DNA of 64,000 nucleotides, taken from Deinococcus sedimenti (GTDB lineage Bacteria > Deinococcota > Deinococci > Deinococcales > Deinococcaceae). The translations under genes and the position numbers were made by a program. Numbering within the stretch: position 1 is the first letter of the stretch; every line of letters starts with the position of its first letter. Shown here in pieces: positions 55,138-63,347 of the stretch. Below the pieces are notes generated by a model, which was given only the letters and a program-made list of their open reading frames with translations, did not search any database and was not told where the DNA came from. Location: contig NZ_BMQN01000001.1 of the NCBI RefSeq assembly GCF_014648135.1, forward strand, positions 124,001 through 188,000. Direction: 5' to 3'.

Positions 55138-55860
55138 ATGCCCCGCCCCGCCCCCGACAACCCGGTGCCTGAGACCCTGCCGGAGGTGACCCGGCGGCTG
55201 GCAGCGCAGCACCTCCCGGACGGTGACCTGCCCTTTCCCCGCACCCGCCCGGCGGATCTGCTGAGCAGCCTGATCCGCACCATTCTGGGCCAGCAGAACA
55301 CCCGCGCCGCCGCTGACCGCCAGTACCGTGCGCTGCGCGAGGCGTACCCGCTGTGGGAAGCGGCACTGCTCGACGGCCCGGACGGTATCGAGGATACCCT
55401 GCGCGGCGCGGGCGGCGGCCTGCACCGCAGCAAGGCCGCCAGCATCCACGGCATCCTGACCACCCTGGCCGGACCCGACGAGGACGGCCCCCTGACCCTG
55501 CAGCACCTGAGCGGCCTGAGCGACGCGGACGCCCGCGCAGCCCTGGAGGCCCTGCCCGGCGTGGGCCGCCACACCGCCTCCTTGATGCTCCTGTTCGACC
55601 TGCACCGGCCCGCCATGCCCGTCGAGGGCAACCTGGACCGACTGGCCCGGCGGCTGGAATGGGTGCCGGACGGCTGGACCGCCGCGCGGGTTGAGCGCTG
55701 GTTCGACGCCGCCGTGCCCCGCACCACCCCGGACCGCCTGCGCCTGCACGTCGCGGGCGTCCGGCACGGGCGCGAGGTCTGCCTCAGTCGCCACCCCCGC
55801 TGCGGCGCGTGCGTGCTGGCCGACCTGTGCCCCTCCGCCGCGTTGCTCGGACCGGGCTGA
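55138..55860 (+). CDS. Endonuclease III-like HhH-GPD protein with [4Fe-4S] site, catalytic residues replaced
   Basis: 240 residues. HhH motif LPGVGRHTAS and a C-terminal cluster CLSRHPRCGACVLADLC (C-x6-C-x2-C-x5-C) are intact. In E. coli Nth the Lys120 position here is His (GVGRHTA), and the Asp138 position is Glu with the following His replaced (PVEGNLDR). The protein is therefore an Nth relative whose glycosylase/lyase activity is doubtful. D. radiodurans has three EndoIII homologues and this may correspond to the divergent third one; not certain. ATG six bases after TAGCCT. Confidence 0.82.
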   Translation: MPRPAPDNPVPETLPEVTRRLAAQHLPDGDLPFPRTRPADLLSSLIRTILGQQNTRAAADRQYRALREAYPLWEAALLDGPDGIEDTLRGAGGGLHRSKAASIHGILTTLAGPDEDGPLTLQHLSGLSDADARAALEALPGVGRHTASLMLLFDLHRPAMPVEGNLDRLARRLEWVPDGWTAARVERWFDAAVPRTTPDRLRLHVAGVRHGREVCLSRHPRCGACVLADLCPSAALLGPG

Positions 55861-55890
55861 GAGAGGGAGGCGCGGGCTATGCTCGGGGGC

Positions 55891-56916
55891 ATGACCGCTC
55901 CCACCTTCTCGCATGAACTCACGGTCGCGTCGGCGCTGGCGCGCGAGGCCGGGGCGCTGCTGCTCGCGCACCTGCGCGCCGGGTTCACCGTGGAACACAA
56001 GACGAGTGCCGACGACCCCGTGACCGTCGCCGACCGCGAGGCGTCCACCCTGATCATGACCGCCCTGGCCGCCGCGTTCCCGTCGGACGGCCTGCTGTCC
56101 GAGGAGGAAACCGACGACCGCGCCCGCCTGGGCCATGACCGGGTGTGGATCGTGGACCCCATCGACGGTACGAAGGAGTACTCGACGGGCCTGCCGGACT
56201 ACTGCGTCAGCATCGGTCTAGCGGTGGGCGGCGAGCCGGTGCTGGGCGTCGTGTACGCCCCGGAGACGGACGAACTGTTCAGCGGCGTGGTGGGGCAGGG
56301 CGTGTTCCTGAACGGCCAGCCGGTGCCTGCGCCCGGCAGCGGGCCAGACTGGCGCATTGCCGTGTCCGACACCGAACACGGGCGGGAACTGCACCGCACC
56401 TCGCTGCCCGGCATGAAACCCAGCGGGAGCATCGCCCTGAAACTCGCGCGGATCGCAGCCGGTCAGGTCGACGCGACCTTCACCATGTCCCCCCGCAGCG
56501 AGTGGGACATCGCCGCCGGACACGCCCTGCTGCGCGCCGCCGGAGGTGACCTGCGCCGCCGCGACGGCCGTCCCGTCCGGTACAACCAGCTGCGCCCGCA
56601 CATCGAACAGGGGTTGATCGGCGGCACGCCCGCCGCCCTGGACTGGCTGGAAGGGCAGCTGCGCGGGCACCGCCTGCCCGTCGCGCACCTGGGCCTGACC
56701 CCGTCGGACCCCGCCTGGACGCTGCTGCCCGAATCCGACCGCGCCGCGCTGGACGGGCACCCCGGCGTGAACGTCCGCCACGCCAGCGGCGAGGTGCTGG
56801 CCCTGCTCGTCGTGAACCCCGGCACCCGGCAGGTCGAGCGGGCCGAGGGCGACGCCTTCCACCTGGACCGCCTGACGCGGGACGTGACCCGCGCGCTGGG
56901 CACCACCCAGAGCTGA
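55891..56916 (+). CDS. CysQ/inositol monophosphatase family protein with C-terminal extension
   Basis: 341 residues. Lithium-sensitive phosphatase motifs: metal site LLSEEETDD, VDPIDGTKEYSTGLP and SEWDIAAGHALL, as in 3'(2'),5'-bisphosphate nucleotidase CysQ, which removes PAP/PAPS. The family is usually 245-270 residues; here the last ~85 (from GHRLPVAHLGLTPSD) form an additional region without obvious motifs. ATG seven bases after TATGCT (leaderless). The next gene, a GNAT acetyltransferase, starts five bases later. Confidence 0.85.
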   Translation: MTAPTFSHELTVASALAREAGALLLAHLRAGFTVEHKTSADDPVTVADREASTLIMTALAAAFPSDGLLSEEETDDRARLGHDRVWIVDPIDGTKEYSTGLPDYCVSIGLAVGGEPVLGVVYAPETDELFSGVVGQGVFLNGQPVPAPGSGPDWRIAVSDTEHGRELHRTSLPGMKPSGSIALKLARIAAGQVDATFTMSPRSEWDIAAGHALLRAAGGDLRRRDGRPVRYNQLRPHIEQGLIGGTPAALDWLEGQLRGHRLPVAHLGLTPSDPAWTLLPESDRAALDGHPGVNVRHASGEVLALLVVNPGTRQVERAEGDAFHLDRLTRDVTRALGTTQS

Positions 56917-56921
56917 GCGGC

Positions 56922-57485
56922 ATGCAAGGCCCTCTCACACCCCGCGTCACCCTGAAACCCCTGCTGGACTTCACGCCGCACGAGTGGCGCGTCCTGCACG
57001 GCTTCTTCCGCGACCGGGAACTGGCCGACTGGAACGACGCCAAACCCATCCGCCTGCCCGGCTTCCTGTTCCGCCGCATCATGCAGGACGAGGAACACAC
57101 CGGCGAACGCCACGGCTTCGGCATCCTCGACGAGCACGGCACCCTGATCGGCAGCGCCGAACTGTACGACCTGCGCCCCTCTCCGCCCCTCACGCCGACC
57201 GCCGCCACGCTGGGCGTCATGATCGGCCTGCCGGACCTGTGGGGGCAGGGCTACGGACGCGAGGCCGTGCAGGCCCTCCTGCAGTGGGCGTTCACGCGCC
57301 GCGACCCCACCCTGAACCGCATCCGCCTGACCACCTTCGGACACAACCGCCGCGCCCAGCGGGCCTTCCTCGCCTGCGGGTTCCGCGAGGTACACCGCAC
57401 CGAACGCGAGGGCCGCACCGACGTGCACATGGAACTCACCCGCCCCGAATGGCTGGCCGCGCACCCGCCCGGCGGGTCAGAATAG
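56922..57485 (+). CDS. GNAT family acetyltransferase, RimJ/RimL-like
   Basis: 187 residues. The acetyl-CoA segment is LWGQGYGREAVQALLQWAF (Q/RxxGxG/A), with the typical beta-bulge region NRIRLTTFGHNRRAQRAFLA and CGFREV of the RimJ/RimL group. Probably acetylates an N-terminal amine, or a small molecule; no specificity can be read. Close spacing to the CysQ-like gene suggests a shared transcript. Confidence 0.82.
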   Translation: MQGPLTPRVTLKPLLDFTPHEWRVLHGFFRDRELADWNDAKPIRLPGFLFRRIMQDEEHTGERHGFGILDEHGTLIGSAELYDLRPSPPLTPTAATLGVMIGLPDLWGQGYGREAVQALLQWAFTRRDPTLNRIRLTTFGHNRRAQRAFLACGFREVHRTEREGRTDVHMELTRPEWLAAHPPGGSE

Positions 57486-57489
57486 ACCC

Positions 57490-58413
57490 ATGCGCGTCCT
57501 GCTGCCCGACCTGCCCGAATTCCGCGCCCTCAGCCAGCACGACGAACACGGCGTGCCCGGCGTGACCTTCGACCACTACCGCCGCGGCCACCTCCCCGAC
57601 GGCGAGGCCGACGGCGTCGTCCTGTGGCTCACCGATGCCGCCACCCGCACCGCGCTGCTCGCCACGCCCGGCCTGAAGTGGGTGCTCACCCTGACCGCCG
57701 GAATCGAACACGTCCAGGCGCACCTCCCACCCGGCGCCGCCCTGTTCAACGCCAGCCGCCTGCACGACCGCGCCGTCGCCGTGCACGCCCTGAGCGGCAT
57801 GCTCGCCGCCGCACGCGGCCTGCACCGCTTCCGTGACGCGCAGCGCCGACACCACTGGGACGCCCCCGCCCTGCCCGGCGACTCCGCCCTGACCACCCTG
57901 GACGGCGCACACGTCGTCCTGTGGGGTCACGGGCACATCGGCCGGAACCTCGAAGAACTCCTCGCCCCGCACGGCGCACACGTGCACGGCATCCGCAGCA
58001 CCACCCCCACCGACGAGCGCGACGAACTGCTCGCCCAGGCGGACTGGGTCGTGCTGCTGCTGCCCAGCACCCCGGACACGCGCGGCATCGTGAACCCCAC
58101 CACCCTGCGCGGCCTGAAACGCGGCGCGTGGCTCGTGAACGTCGGCCGCGGCAACCTCGTCGTCACCGACGACCTCCTGAACGCCCTGAACAGCGGGCAA
58201 CTGGGCGGCGCGATCCTCGACGTCACCGACCCCGAACCCCTCCCCGAGGAGCACCCCCTGTGGGACCAGCCGAACGTGATCCTCACGCCGCACATCGCCA
58301 GCACCACCACCGACCTCGTCACGCGCGGCGCGCACCTGACCCGCGACTTCCTGATCGACCTGCAACAGGGCCACGAACCCGACGGACGCGTCACCGCCGG
58401 ACGCACGTACTGA
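57490..58413 (+). CDS. D-isomer specific 2-hydroxyacid dehydrogenase
   Basis: 307 residues. Rossmann loop LWGHGHIGRNL (GxGxxG), adenine-ribose segment VGRGNLVVTDDLLNAL, and catalytic Arg/Glu/His set in NVGRGNL, DPEPLPEEHPLWDQ and TPHIAS. Shorter than SerA and lacking an ACT domain, so a glyoxylate/hydroxypyruvate or other 2-ketoacid reductase rather than the serine enzyme. Four bases after the GNAT stop. Confidence 0.85.
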   Translation: MRVLLPDLPEFRALSQHDEHGVPGVTFDHYRRGHLPDGEADGVVLWLTDAATRTALLATPGLKWVLTLTAGIEHVQAHLPPGAALFNASRLHDRAVAVHALSGMLAAARGLHRFRDAQRRHHWDAPALPGDSALTTLDGAHVVLWGHGHIGRNLEELLAPHGAHVHGIRSTTPTDERDELLAQADWVVLLLPSTPDTRGIVNPTTLRGLKRGAWLVNVGRGNLVVTDDLLNALNSGQLGGAILDVTDPEPLPEEHPLWDQPNVILTPHIASTTTDLVTRGAHLTRDFLIDLQQGHEPDGRVTAGRTY

Positions 58414-58414
58414 T

Positions 58415-58864
58415 ATGAACCGCGACCGGGCGCTGGTCGCCGCGCAGTTCGCGCTGCTGGCCGTCATCCTGGCCGGGGGGCGGCGGGGGAGAGGTCGGCC
58501 CCGATCCGTCCGGGCGGCGGGCGCGGCGCTGGGTGCCGGTGGCCTGACTCTGCTGGTCTGGAGCGGGCACACGCTGGGGCGGAATCTCACGCCGCTGCCC
58601 ACCCCGGTCGCGGGGGGCACGCTGGTGCAGCGCGGCCCGTACCGCCACGTGCGGCACCCGATCTACACGGCGCTGCTCCTGCTGGCGGGCAGCTGGACGG
58701 TCGCGCGGGGCGGACGGGTGAGCGTGGCGGGTACCCTCCTGCTCGGGGCACTGCTGCGGCACAAGGCCGGGATCGAGGACGCTGCGTTGGCCGGACGTTA
58801 CCCTGACCACGCGGCGTACCGGGCGCGTACCGGAGCGTTCCTGCCGCGCACCGGCAGGCGCTGA
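58415..58864 (+). CDS. Isoprenylcysteine carboxyl methyltransferase-like membrane protein
   Basis: 149 residues, 3-4 predicted helices. The C-terminal SAM-binding elements of the ICMT/PEMT family are present: RGPYRHVRHPIYTALLLL, then KAGIEDAAL and YPDHAAYRARTGAFLP. Bacterial members methylate small lipophilic or unknown acceptors. It starts one base after the dehydrogenase stop (TGATATG). Substrate unknown. Confidence 0.82.
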   Translation: MNRDRALVAAQFALLAVILAGGRRGRGRPRSVRAAGAALGAGGLTLLVWSGHTLGRNLTPLPTPVAGGTLVQRGPYRHVRHPIYTALLLLAGSWTVARGGRVSVAGTLLLGALLRHKAGIEDAALAGRYPDHAAYRARTGAFLPRTGRR

Positions 58865-58910
58865 ACGAAGCCTCAAGGTGGCCCGGCCACCCCGGCGGCT
58901 ATCTTCACCC

Positions 58911-60074
58911 ATGCACCTGCCCCCGCACGCGGTCCGGCCCGATTACGCGGGCGGCAGCGTCCTGAACCTCGCCGCCACCCTGGGCGCGCACCACGGCGTG
59001 CCCACCCCGCACGCCCCGTACCGCCACCCGCTGCCGCTGGACGGCGCGCGGCACGTCGTCCTGATCGTCGTGGACGCCCTGGGTGCCGGGCAGCTGCGGG
59101 ACGCCATCACGCGCGGGGACGCGCCCACCCTTGCATCCCTGACGCCCACCCCTGGCCCCGTCACCAGCGTGTTTCCCAGCACCACCATGGCCGCCCTGAC
59201 CACCCTGCATACCGCCCGCGCGCCCGCCGAACACGGGTACCTGGGCCTGACCGTCTGGCTGGAGGAGGCGCAGGCCGTCGTGAACCTCATCCGCCTGTAC
59301 GACGTCTACACCCACGCCCCGCTGGCGGACGCGGGGTTCCTGGCGGCCGTGCCGTCCCTGTACCGTCAGTTGCGGGACCGGGGTGTGGCCGCGCACGTCG
59401 TCATGCCCGCCGCGTACCGAGACAGCGTCCTGACCCGCTGGGCCTGCGACGGCACCGAGTACCACCCCTACGCGCAGCCCGAGGAAACGCCGGCCCTGAC
59501 CGCCGCGACCCTCCCGCCGGGGCAGCCGTCGTACACGCTGGTGTACTTCCCCGAGTACGACCTGGTCTGCCACGGCTCCGGTCCGGACAGCCCGGAAGCG
59601 CACGCCGAACTGCGCCGCACCGACCGCATCGTCGCGGACCTCCTCGTCGCGCTGCCCACCAACGGGGACACGTTGGTCGTCCTCACCGCCGACCACGGCC
59701 AGAGCCCCCAGCCCCCGGACGGCTACGTGGACGCCATCACGAAGAAAGTCATGAAAACGGCCCTGCGCAGCCCCGTTGCCGGAGAGGAACGCGCCGCGTA
59801 CCTGCACCCCCAGCCCGGGCACCACGCCGAAATCGCGGCGCTGCTGGCCCCGCACGCCACCCTCCTGACCGCCGACGACGCCTGGACCGGCGGCCTGTTC
59901 GGCCCACCCACCCACGCCGACCCCCGCTTCCGCCCGCGCGTGGGCGACCTGATCGCCGTCCCGCACCCCGGACACGCCATCCGCCGCCCCACCAGCCCCG
60001 CCCCCATGCTCGGCCTGCACGGCGGCTGGACCGCCGAGGAAATGCTCGTGCCCGTGCTGAGTGCGAGGCTCTGA
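58911..60074 (+). CDS. Alkaline phosphatase superfamily / phosphodiesterase-nucleotide pyrophosphatase
   Basis: 387 residues. Metal and nucleophile region VVLIVVDALGAG, the Thr/Ser nucleophile in VFPSTTMAALTTLHT, YFPEYDLVCHGSGPDS and LTADHGQSP complete the two-metal site of type I phosphodiesterases. No signal peptide, so cytoplasmic or loosely attached. ATG five bases after TATCTT. The next gene encodes a signal-peptide protein starting two bases after the stop. Confidence 0.82.
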   Translation: MHLPPHAVRPDYAGGSVLNLAATLGAHHGVPTPHAPYRHPLPLDGARHVVLIVVDALGAGQLRDAITRGDAPTLASLTPTPGPVTSVFPSTTMAALTTLHTARAPAEHGYLGLTVWLEEAQAVVNLIRLYDVYTHAPLADAGFLAAVPSLYRQLRDRGVAAHVVMPAAYRDSVLTRWACDGTEYHPYAQPEETPALTAATLPPGQPSYTLVYFPEYDLVCHGSGPDSPEAHAELRRTDRIVADLLVALPTNGDTLVVLTADHGQSPQPPDGYVDAITKKVMKTALRSPVAGEERAAYLHPQPGHHAEIAALLAPHATLLTADDAWTGGLFGPPTHADPRFRPRVGDLIAVPHPGHAIRRPTSPAPMLGLHGGWTAEEMLVPVLSARL

Positions 60075-60076
60075 CT

Positions 60077-60795
60077 ATGAACCTGCCCCGTGCCCTCGCG
60101 CTGATGTCCCTGACCGGCTTGAGTCTGGCCGGAGCAGTCCCGGCTCCCGTCACCATTCACGATTCGAAGGTCACCGTGCAGGCCCGGACCGGGGGCGCAT
60201 CCTCCTCACGCTGCCTGCCCGGCCCAACCAGACCGTGCAGGCCGAACAGGTGGGGCAGGGCGTGCTGGTCACGATCAGCCAGTATCGCCCCGCCCACCTG
60301 ACGCTCATTGCGCTGAACACCGCGGGCCGCCGCCTGTGGAAGCAGGAGGTTGCCGCCAACCTGAACCGCACCATCACCCATTCCGGGCAGTTCCTCGTCG
60401 AGTACGTCACCAGCGGCGCTCAGTTGAACATCCACACCCTGATCTGGAACGGCCGCGCCGAAACCACCCAGGAGATTCCCGGCCGACTCCTGGCCCGCAA
60501 TGAGGCCGCGCTGCTGTTCAACACCGAGAACGAGCTGAACCCCTACGAGGCCGCGCAGCTGACCTTCACCCGGTTCACGCCCGCGACCGCCACCCGCACC
60601 GGACTGACCTACCGCGTGCCCACCCGACCCGGCTGCGGCGACCCGCAACTGGACGTGTCGGACGGCGATCCCCTGCGGCTGACGGGACGGTACGTGGACG
60701 CCCTGCGCCAGGACCGCTGCGGCCCCTTCGTCGACCGTTTCGACTGGACGGGGGCGAACGACGCGGCACTGGTGTACCCCAGGCCACGACCGTAG
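60077..60795 (+). pseudogene. Secreted protein gene with an apparent -1 frameshift
   Basis: ATG 60077 gives a Sec signal peptide (MNLPRALALMSLTGLSLAGA) and VPAPVTIHDSKVTVQARTGG, then the frame degenerates and stops. From about 60200 the coding frame continues at -1 (RILLTLPARPNQTVQAEQVG onward) to a stop at 60795, giving ~238 residues if joined. The switch lies at a GGGGG run (ACCGGGGGCGC). A base error, a real mutation, or slippage on the G-run could explain it. C-terminal part has four cysteines; function unknown. Confidence 0.7.
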
Positions 60796-60805
60796 ATTCA
60801 AGGGT

Positions 60806-61231
60806 CTAGCCCAGCCAGCGCAGGTGCCGCGTGACGTCCTGCACGTGGTCGCCCCAGTGGGTGTCGTGGGAGAAGCGCAGCCACGCCAGCGCCTCGTCCT
60901 CGTCCGTGTCGGCCAGCGCAAGAGCCGTGCTCAGGTCGAGGGCGAGGTCCGTCAGGTCGTCCAGCGCGTCGCCGATCTCGTCGGGGAGGTCGCAGTGGCC
61001 CAGGGCGCGCCCGGTGGCTGGGTCGTAGAAGCCGAGTTCCGGCCACGCCACGACAATCCGGGCGCGCAGCTCGTGGTACGCCTCGCGCGGCAGGGCATCA
61101 GCGTCTGGGACGCCGAAGGGCAGCGCCTGCACCTCCCGCCGCAGTTCACTCAGCAGGTCGGCCAGCGCGCCGGGCGCGAGGCCTTCGCGGTCCAGCAGAG
61201 CCGCGTGAACCCGGCGCACCAGGGGCAGCAT
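60806..61231 (-). CDS. DUF5063 family protein
   Basis: 141 residues. The C-terminal half contains PDEIGDALDDLTDLALDL followed by FSHDTHWGDHVQDVTRHLRW, the landmarks of DUF5063 (LADDLADIYxDL, HWGxHaxxALRxLH). Helical, no signal or membrane segment, function unknown. Its ATG overlaps the mnmA stop (TGATG), so it is the second gene of that transcript. Annotation by memory of the family pattern. Confidence 0.7.
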   Translation of the reverse strand: MLPLVRRVHAALLDREGLAPGALADLLSELRREVQALPFGVPDADALPREAYHELRARIVVAWPELGFYDPATGRALGHCDLPDEIGDALDDLTDLALDLSTALALADTDEDEALAWLRFSHDTHWGDHVQDVTRHLRWLG

Positions 61232-62409
61232 CAGGACAGCAGCACAGCAGGGCGTTTCTTCGGCGGGGCTTTCGGTTCGGGCAGCGTGGGCACGTGGTCC
61301 TCGATCAGGCCGCCGCCCAGCAGGCGCGGTCCGGCGTACAGCACGGCGCTCTGGCCGGGCGCGACCGCGAACTGCGGGTCCTGGAAGGCCAGTTCGAAGC
61401 CGCTCTCGTCGGCGCGGATCACGCGGGCTTTCACTGGTGCGGTGCGGTAGCGGACCTGCACCTCCAGCTCCTCGGGCAGTTCGGTCAGGTCGATCAGGTA
61501 ATTGGCACTCTGCGCTTTCAGGCCGGTCCACAGGCAGTCGTCGTAGTCGCCCACCCAGACGGTGTTCGTGTCGGGCGCCAGGTGCACGACGTGCCGCACG
61601 CGGTGCGACTGGTACAGGCCCAGGCCCTTCTTCTGGCCCAGCGTGTAAAACTGCGTGCCCAGGTGCTCACCCACGACCTCGCCGGTGCTGATCTCACGGA
61701 TGAAGCCCTGGCTCTGCGGGATGTGCTCGGCGACGAAGTCCTGCACCTTGCCCGGCACGAAGCAGATGTTCTGACTCTCGGGTTTCTGCGCGGTTAGCAG
61801 GCCCCGTTCCGCGGCGATCTCGCGCACGCGGGGCTTTTCCAGTTCGCCCACGGGGAAGAGGATGTACGGCAGCGCGTCGCGCGGCGTGCCCCACAGGAAG
61901 TACGTCTGGTCCTTGCGGGGATCGTCGCCCCGATGGAATTCCACCTCGCCCCGTGCGTTCTCCACGCGCTTCACGTAGTGCCCGGTGGCCACGTAGCGGC
62001 AGCCGAGCATCTTGGCTTTCTTCACCAGTTCGTCGAACTTCACCTTGGTGTTGCAGTTCACGCAGGGGTTCGGCGTGCGGCCCTTGCTGTACTCGTCGAT
62101 GAACGGCCCGACGATGTGCCGCTGGAACTGCTCGCGGTAGTCCAGCAGGTAGAACGGCACGCCCACCTGCTCGGCCACGCGGCGCGCCTCGTACGCCGCG
62201 TCCGGCGAGCAGCACGAATCGAAGGTGTCCGTGCGCTTGTCGTCGGGCCAGAAGCGCATCATCGCGCCGACCACCTGATACCCCTGGTCCTTCAGCAGCG
62301 CCGCCGTCACGCTGCTGTCCACGCCGCCGGACATGGCGCACAGCACCCGTTCCCCGGCAGCGGCGGCAGGGGCGGGGACGGTCGCGGAGGCAGGAGAGGG
62401 GGCACTCAT
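61231..62409 (-). CDS. mnmA: tRNA-specific 2-thiouridylase
   Basis: 392 residues. Thiolates U34 of Lys, Glu and Gln tRNAs. PP-loop AMSGGVDSSVTAALL, the two catalytic cysteines in PNPCVNCNTKVKF and ESQNICFVPG, and a C-terminal beta-barrel domain. N-terminal ~20 residues are an Ala/Pro-rich extension. ATG 62409 was chosen as the last ATG before the PP-loop; a much longer in-frame reading continuing to 63291 is non-coding and antisense to the hydroxylase gene. Confidence 0.93.
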   Translation of the reverse strand: MSAPSPASATVPAPAAAAGERVLCAMSGGVDSSVTAALLKDQGYQVVGAMMRFWPDDKRTDTFDSCCSPDAAYEARRVAEQVGVPFYLLDYREQFQRHIVGPFIDEYSKGRTPNPCVNCNTKVKFDELVKKAKMLGCRYVATGHYVKRVENARGEVEFHRGDDPRKDQTYFLWGTPRDALPYILFPVGELEKPRVREIAAERGLLTAQKPESQNICFVPGKVQDFVAEHIPQSQGFIREISTGEVVGEHLGTQFYTLGQKKGLGLYQSHRVRHVVHLAPDTNTVWVGDYDDCLWTGLKAQSANYLIDLTELPEELEVQVRYRTAPVKARVIRADESGFELAFQDPQFAVAPGQSAVLYAGPRLLGGGLIEDHVPTLPEPKAPPKKRPAVLLS

Positions 62410-62498
62410 ACAGCCGCGCAGCTTAACACCCGCCCCACTTGCCCGGCGGTGACGCGCGCGGCAATTGAGGCGGGTGCGGGGTGGGGCCGCCGGGAGGC

Positions 62499-63347
62499 TT
62501 ACCGTTCGGGCTGCCAGCCGGGTGGGCGGGTCAGGTAGTGCAGGCGGTCGCGCCAGTTGCGGGCGGTGCGGACGTCGCGCCAGAGGGCCGCGAATTCGTG
62601 GAAGGCGACCTGCACGGGCCGGTGCGTATGGATGTTGTGCACGAGGCCGTAGCGGACGGGTTCCGTCTCGGGCTGGAAGGTGCGGTGCAGGCGGTCCCAG
62701 ACGATCAGGATGCCGCCGTAGTTGCGGTCGAGGTACACGTCGTTGCTGCCGTGGTGCGCGCGGTGGTGGCTGGGCGTATTCAGCACGGACTCGATGGGGG
62801 CGGGCAGGCGGCCCACCCGTTCGGTGTGGACGAAGAACTGGTACAGGAGGTTCCACGCCTGCGCGAGCAGCACCATCCACGGCGCGAAGCCCAGCAGGGG
62901 CAGGATCAGCCAGAACGGCAGGGCGGTCATGGGCACCCAGGTCTGCCGCAGTGCGGTGGACAGGTTGTAATGCTGGCTGGAGTGATGCACGACGTGACTC
63001 GCCCAGAACAGCCGGACCTCGTGGCTGACGCGGTGGTACCAGTAGTACGCGTAGTCGTCCGCGAAGAACAGCAGCACCCACACCCACCACGCGTCCTGCG
63101 GCAGGCGCAGCGGCGTGAGGCTGTACAGCGCCGCGTAGATCGTCACGACGACGCCCTTCCAGAAGAGGTTGATCAGGACGTTCCCGATGCCCATGCTCAG
63201 GCTGGTGACCGTGTCGCGCGTGCCGTACCCGTAGTGCTCGTGCGGCCCGTCGTGATCGTGGTCGTGGCTGAGGTATCGGTACGCGGCCCACTCGATCAGC
63301 AGGGATAGCAGGAAGACGGGAATCGCGGCGCGGATCAGGTCAAACAC
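62499..63347 (-). CDS. Fatty acid hydroxylase superfamily membrane protein (sterol desaturase-like)
   Basis: 282 residues, about four membrane helices. Di-iron histidine clusters WYHRVSHE (HxxxH), WASHVVHHSSQ (HxxHH) and RAHHGSN. Hydroxylates or desaturates lipid chains in the membrane using O2. GTG 63347 overlaps the end of the FadR-like gene by eight bases, indicating a shared transcript. Substrate may be fatty acids or carotenoids. Confidence 0.85.
   Translation of the reverse strand: MFDLIRAAIPVFLLSLLIEWAAYRYLSHDHDHDGPHEHYGYGTRDTVTSLSMGIGNVLINLFWKGVVVTIYAALYSLTPLRLPQDAWWVWVLLFFADDYAYYWYHRVSHEVRLFWASHVVHHSSQHYNLSTALRQTWVPMTALPFWLILPLLGFAPWMVLLAQAWNLLYQFFVHTERVGRLPAPIESVLNTPSHHRAHHGSNDVYLDRNYGGILIVWDRLHRTFQPETEPVRYGLVHNIHTHRPVQVAFHEFAALWRDVRTARNWRDRLHYLTRPPGWQPER

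Noticed and set aside
62410..63291. N-terminal extension of mnmA to 686 residues
   Set aside because: Antisense to the hydroxylase gene with its three histidine clusters; composition is non-coding.
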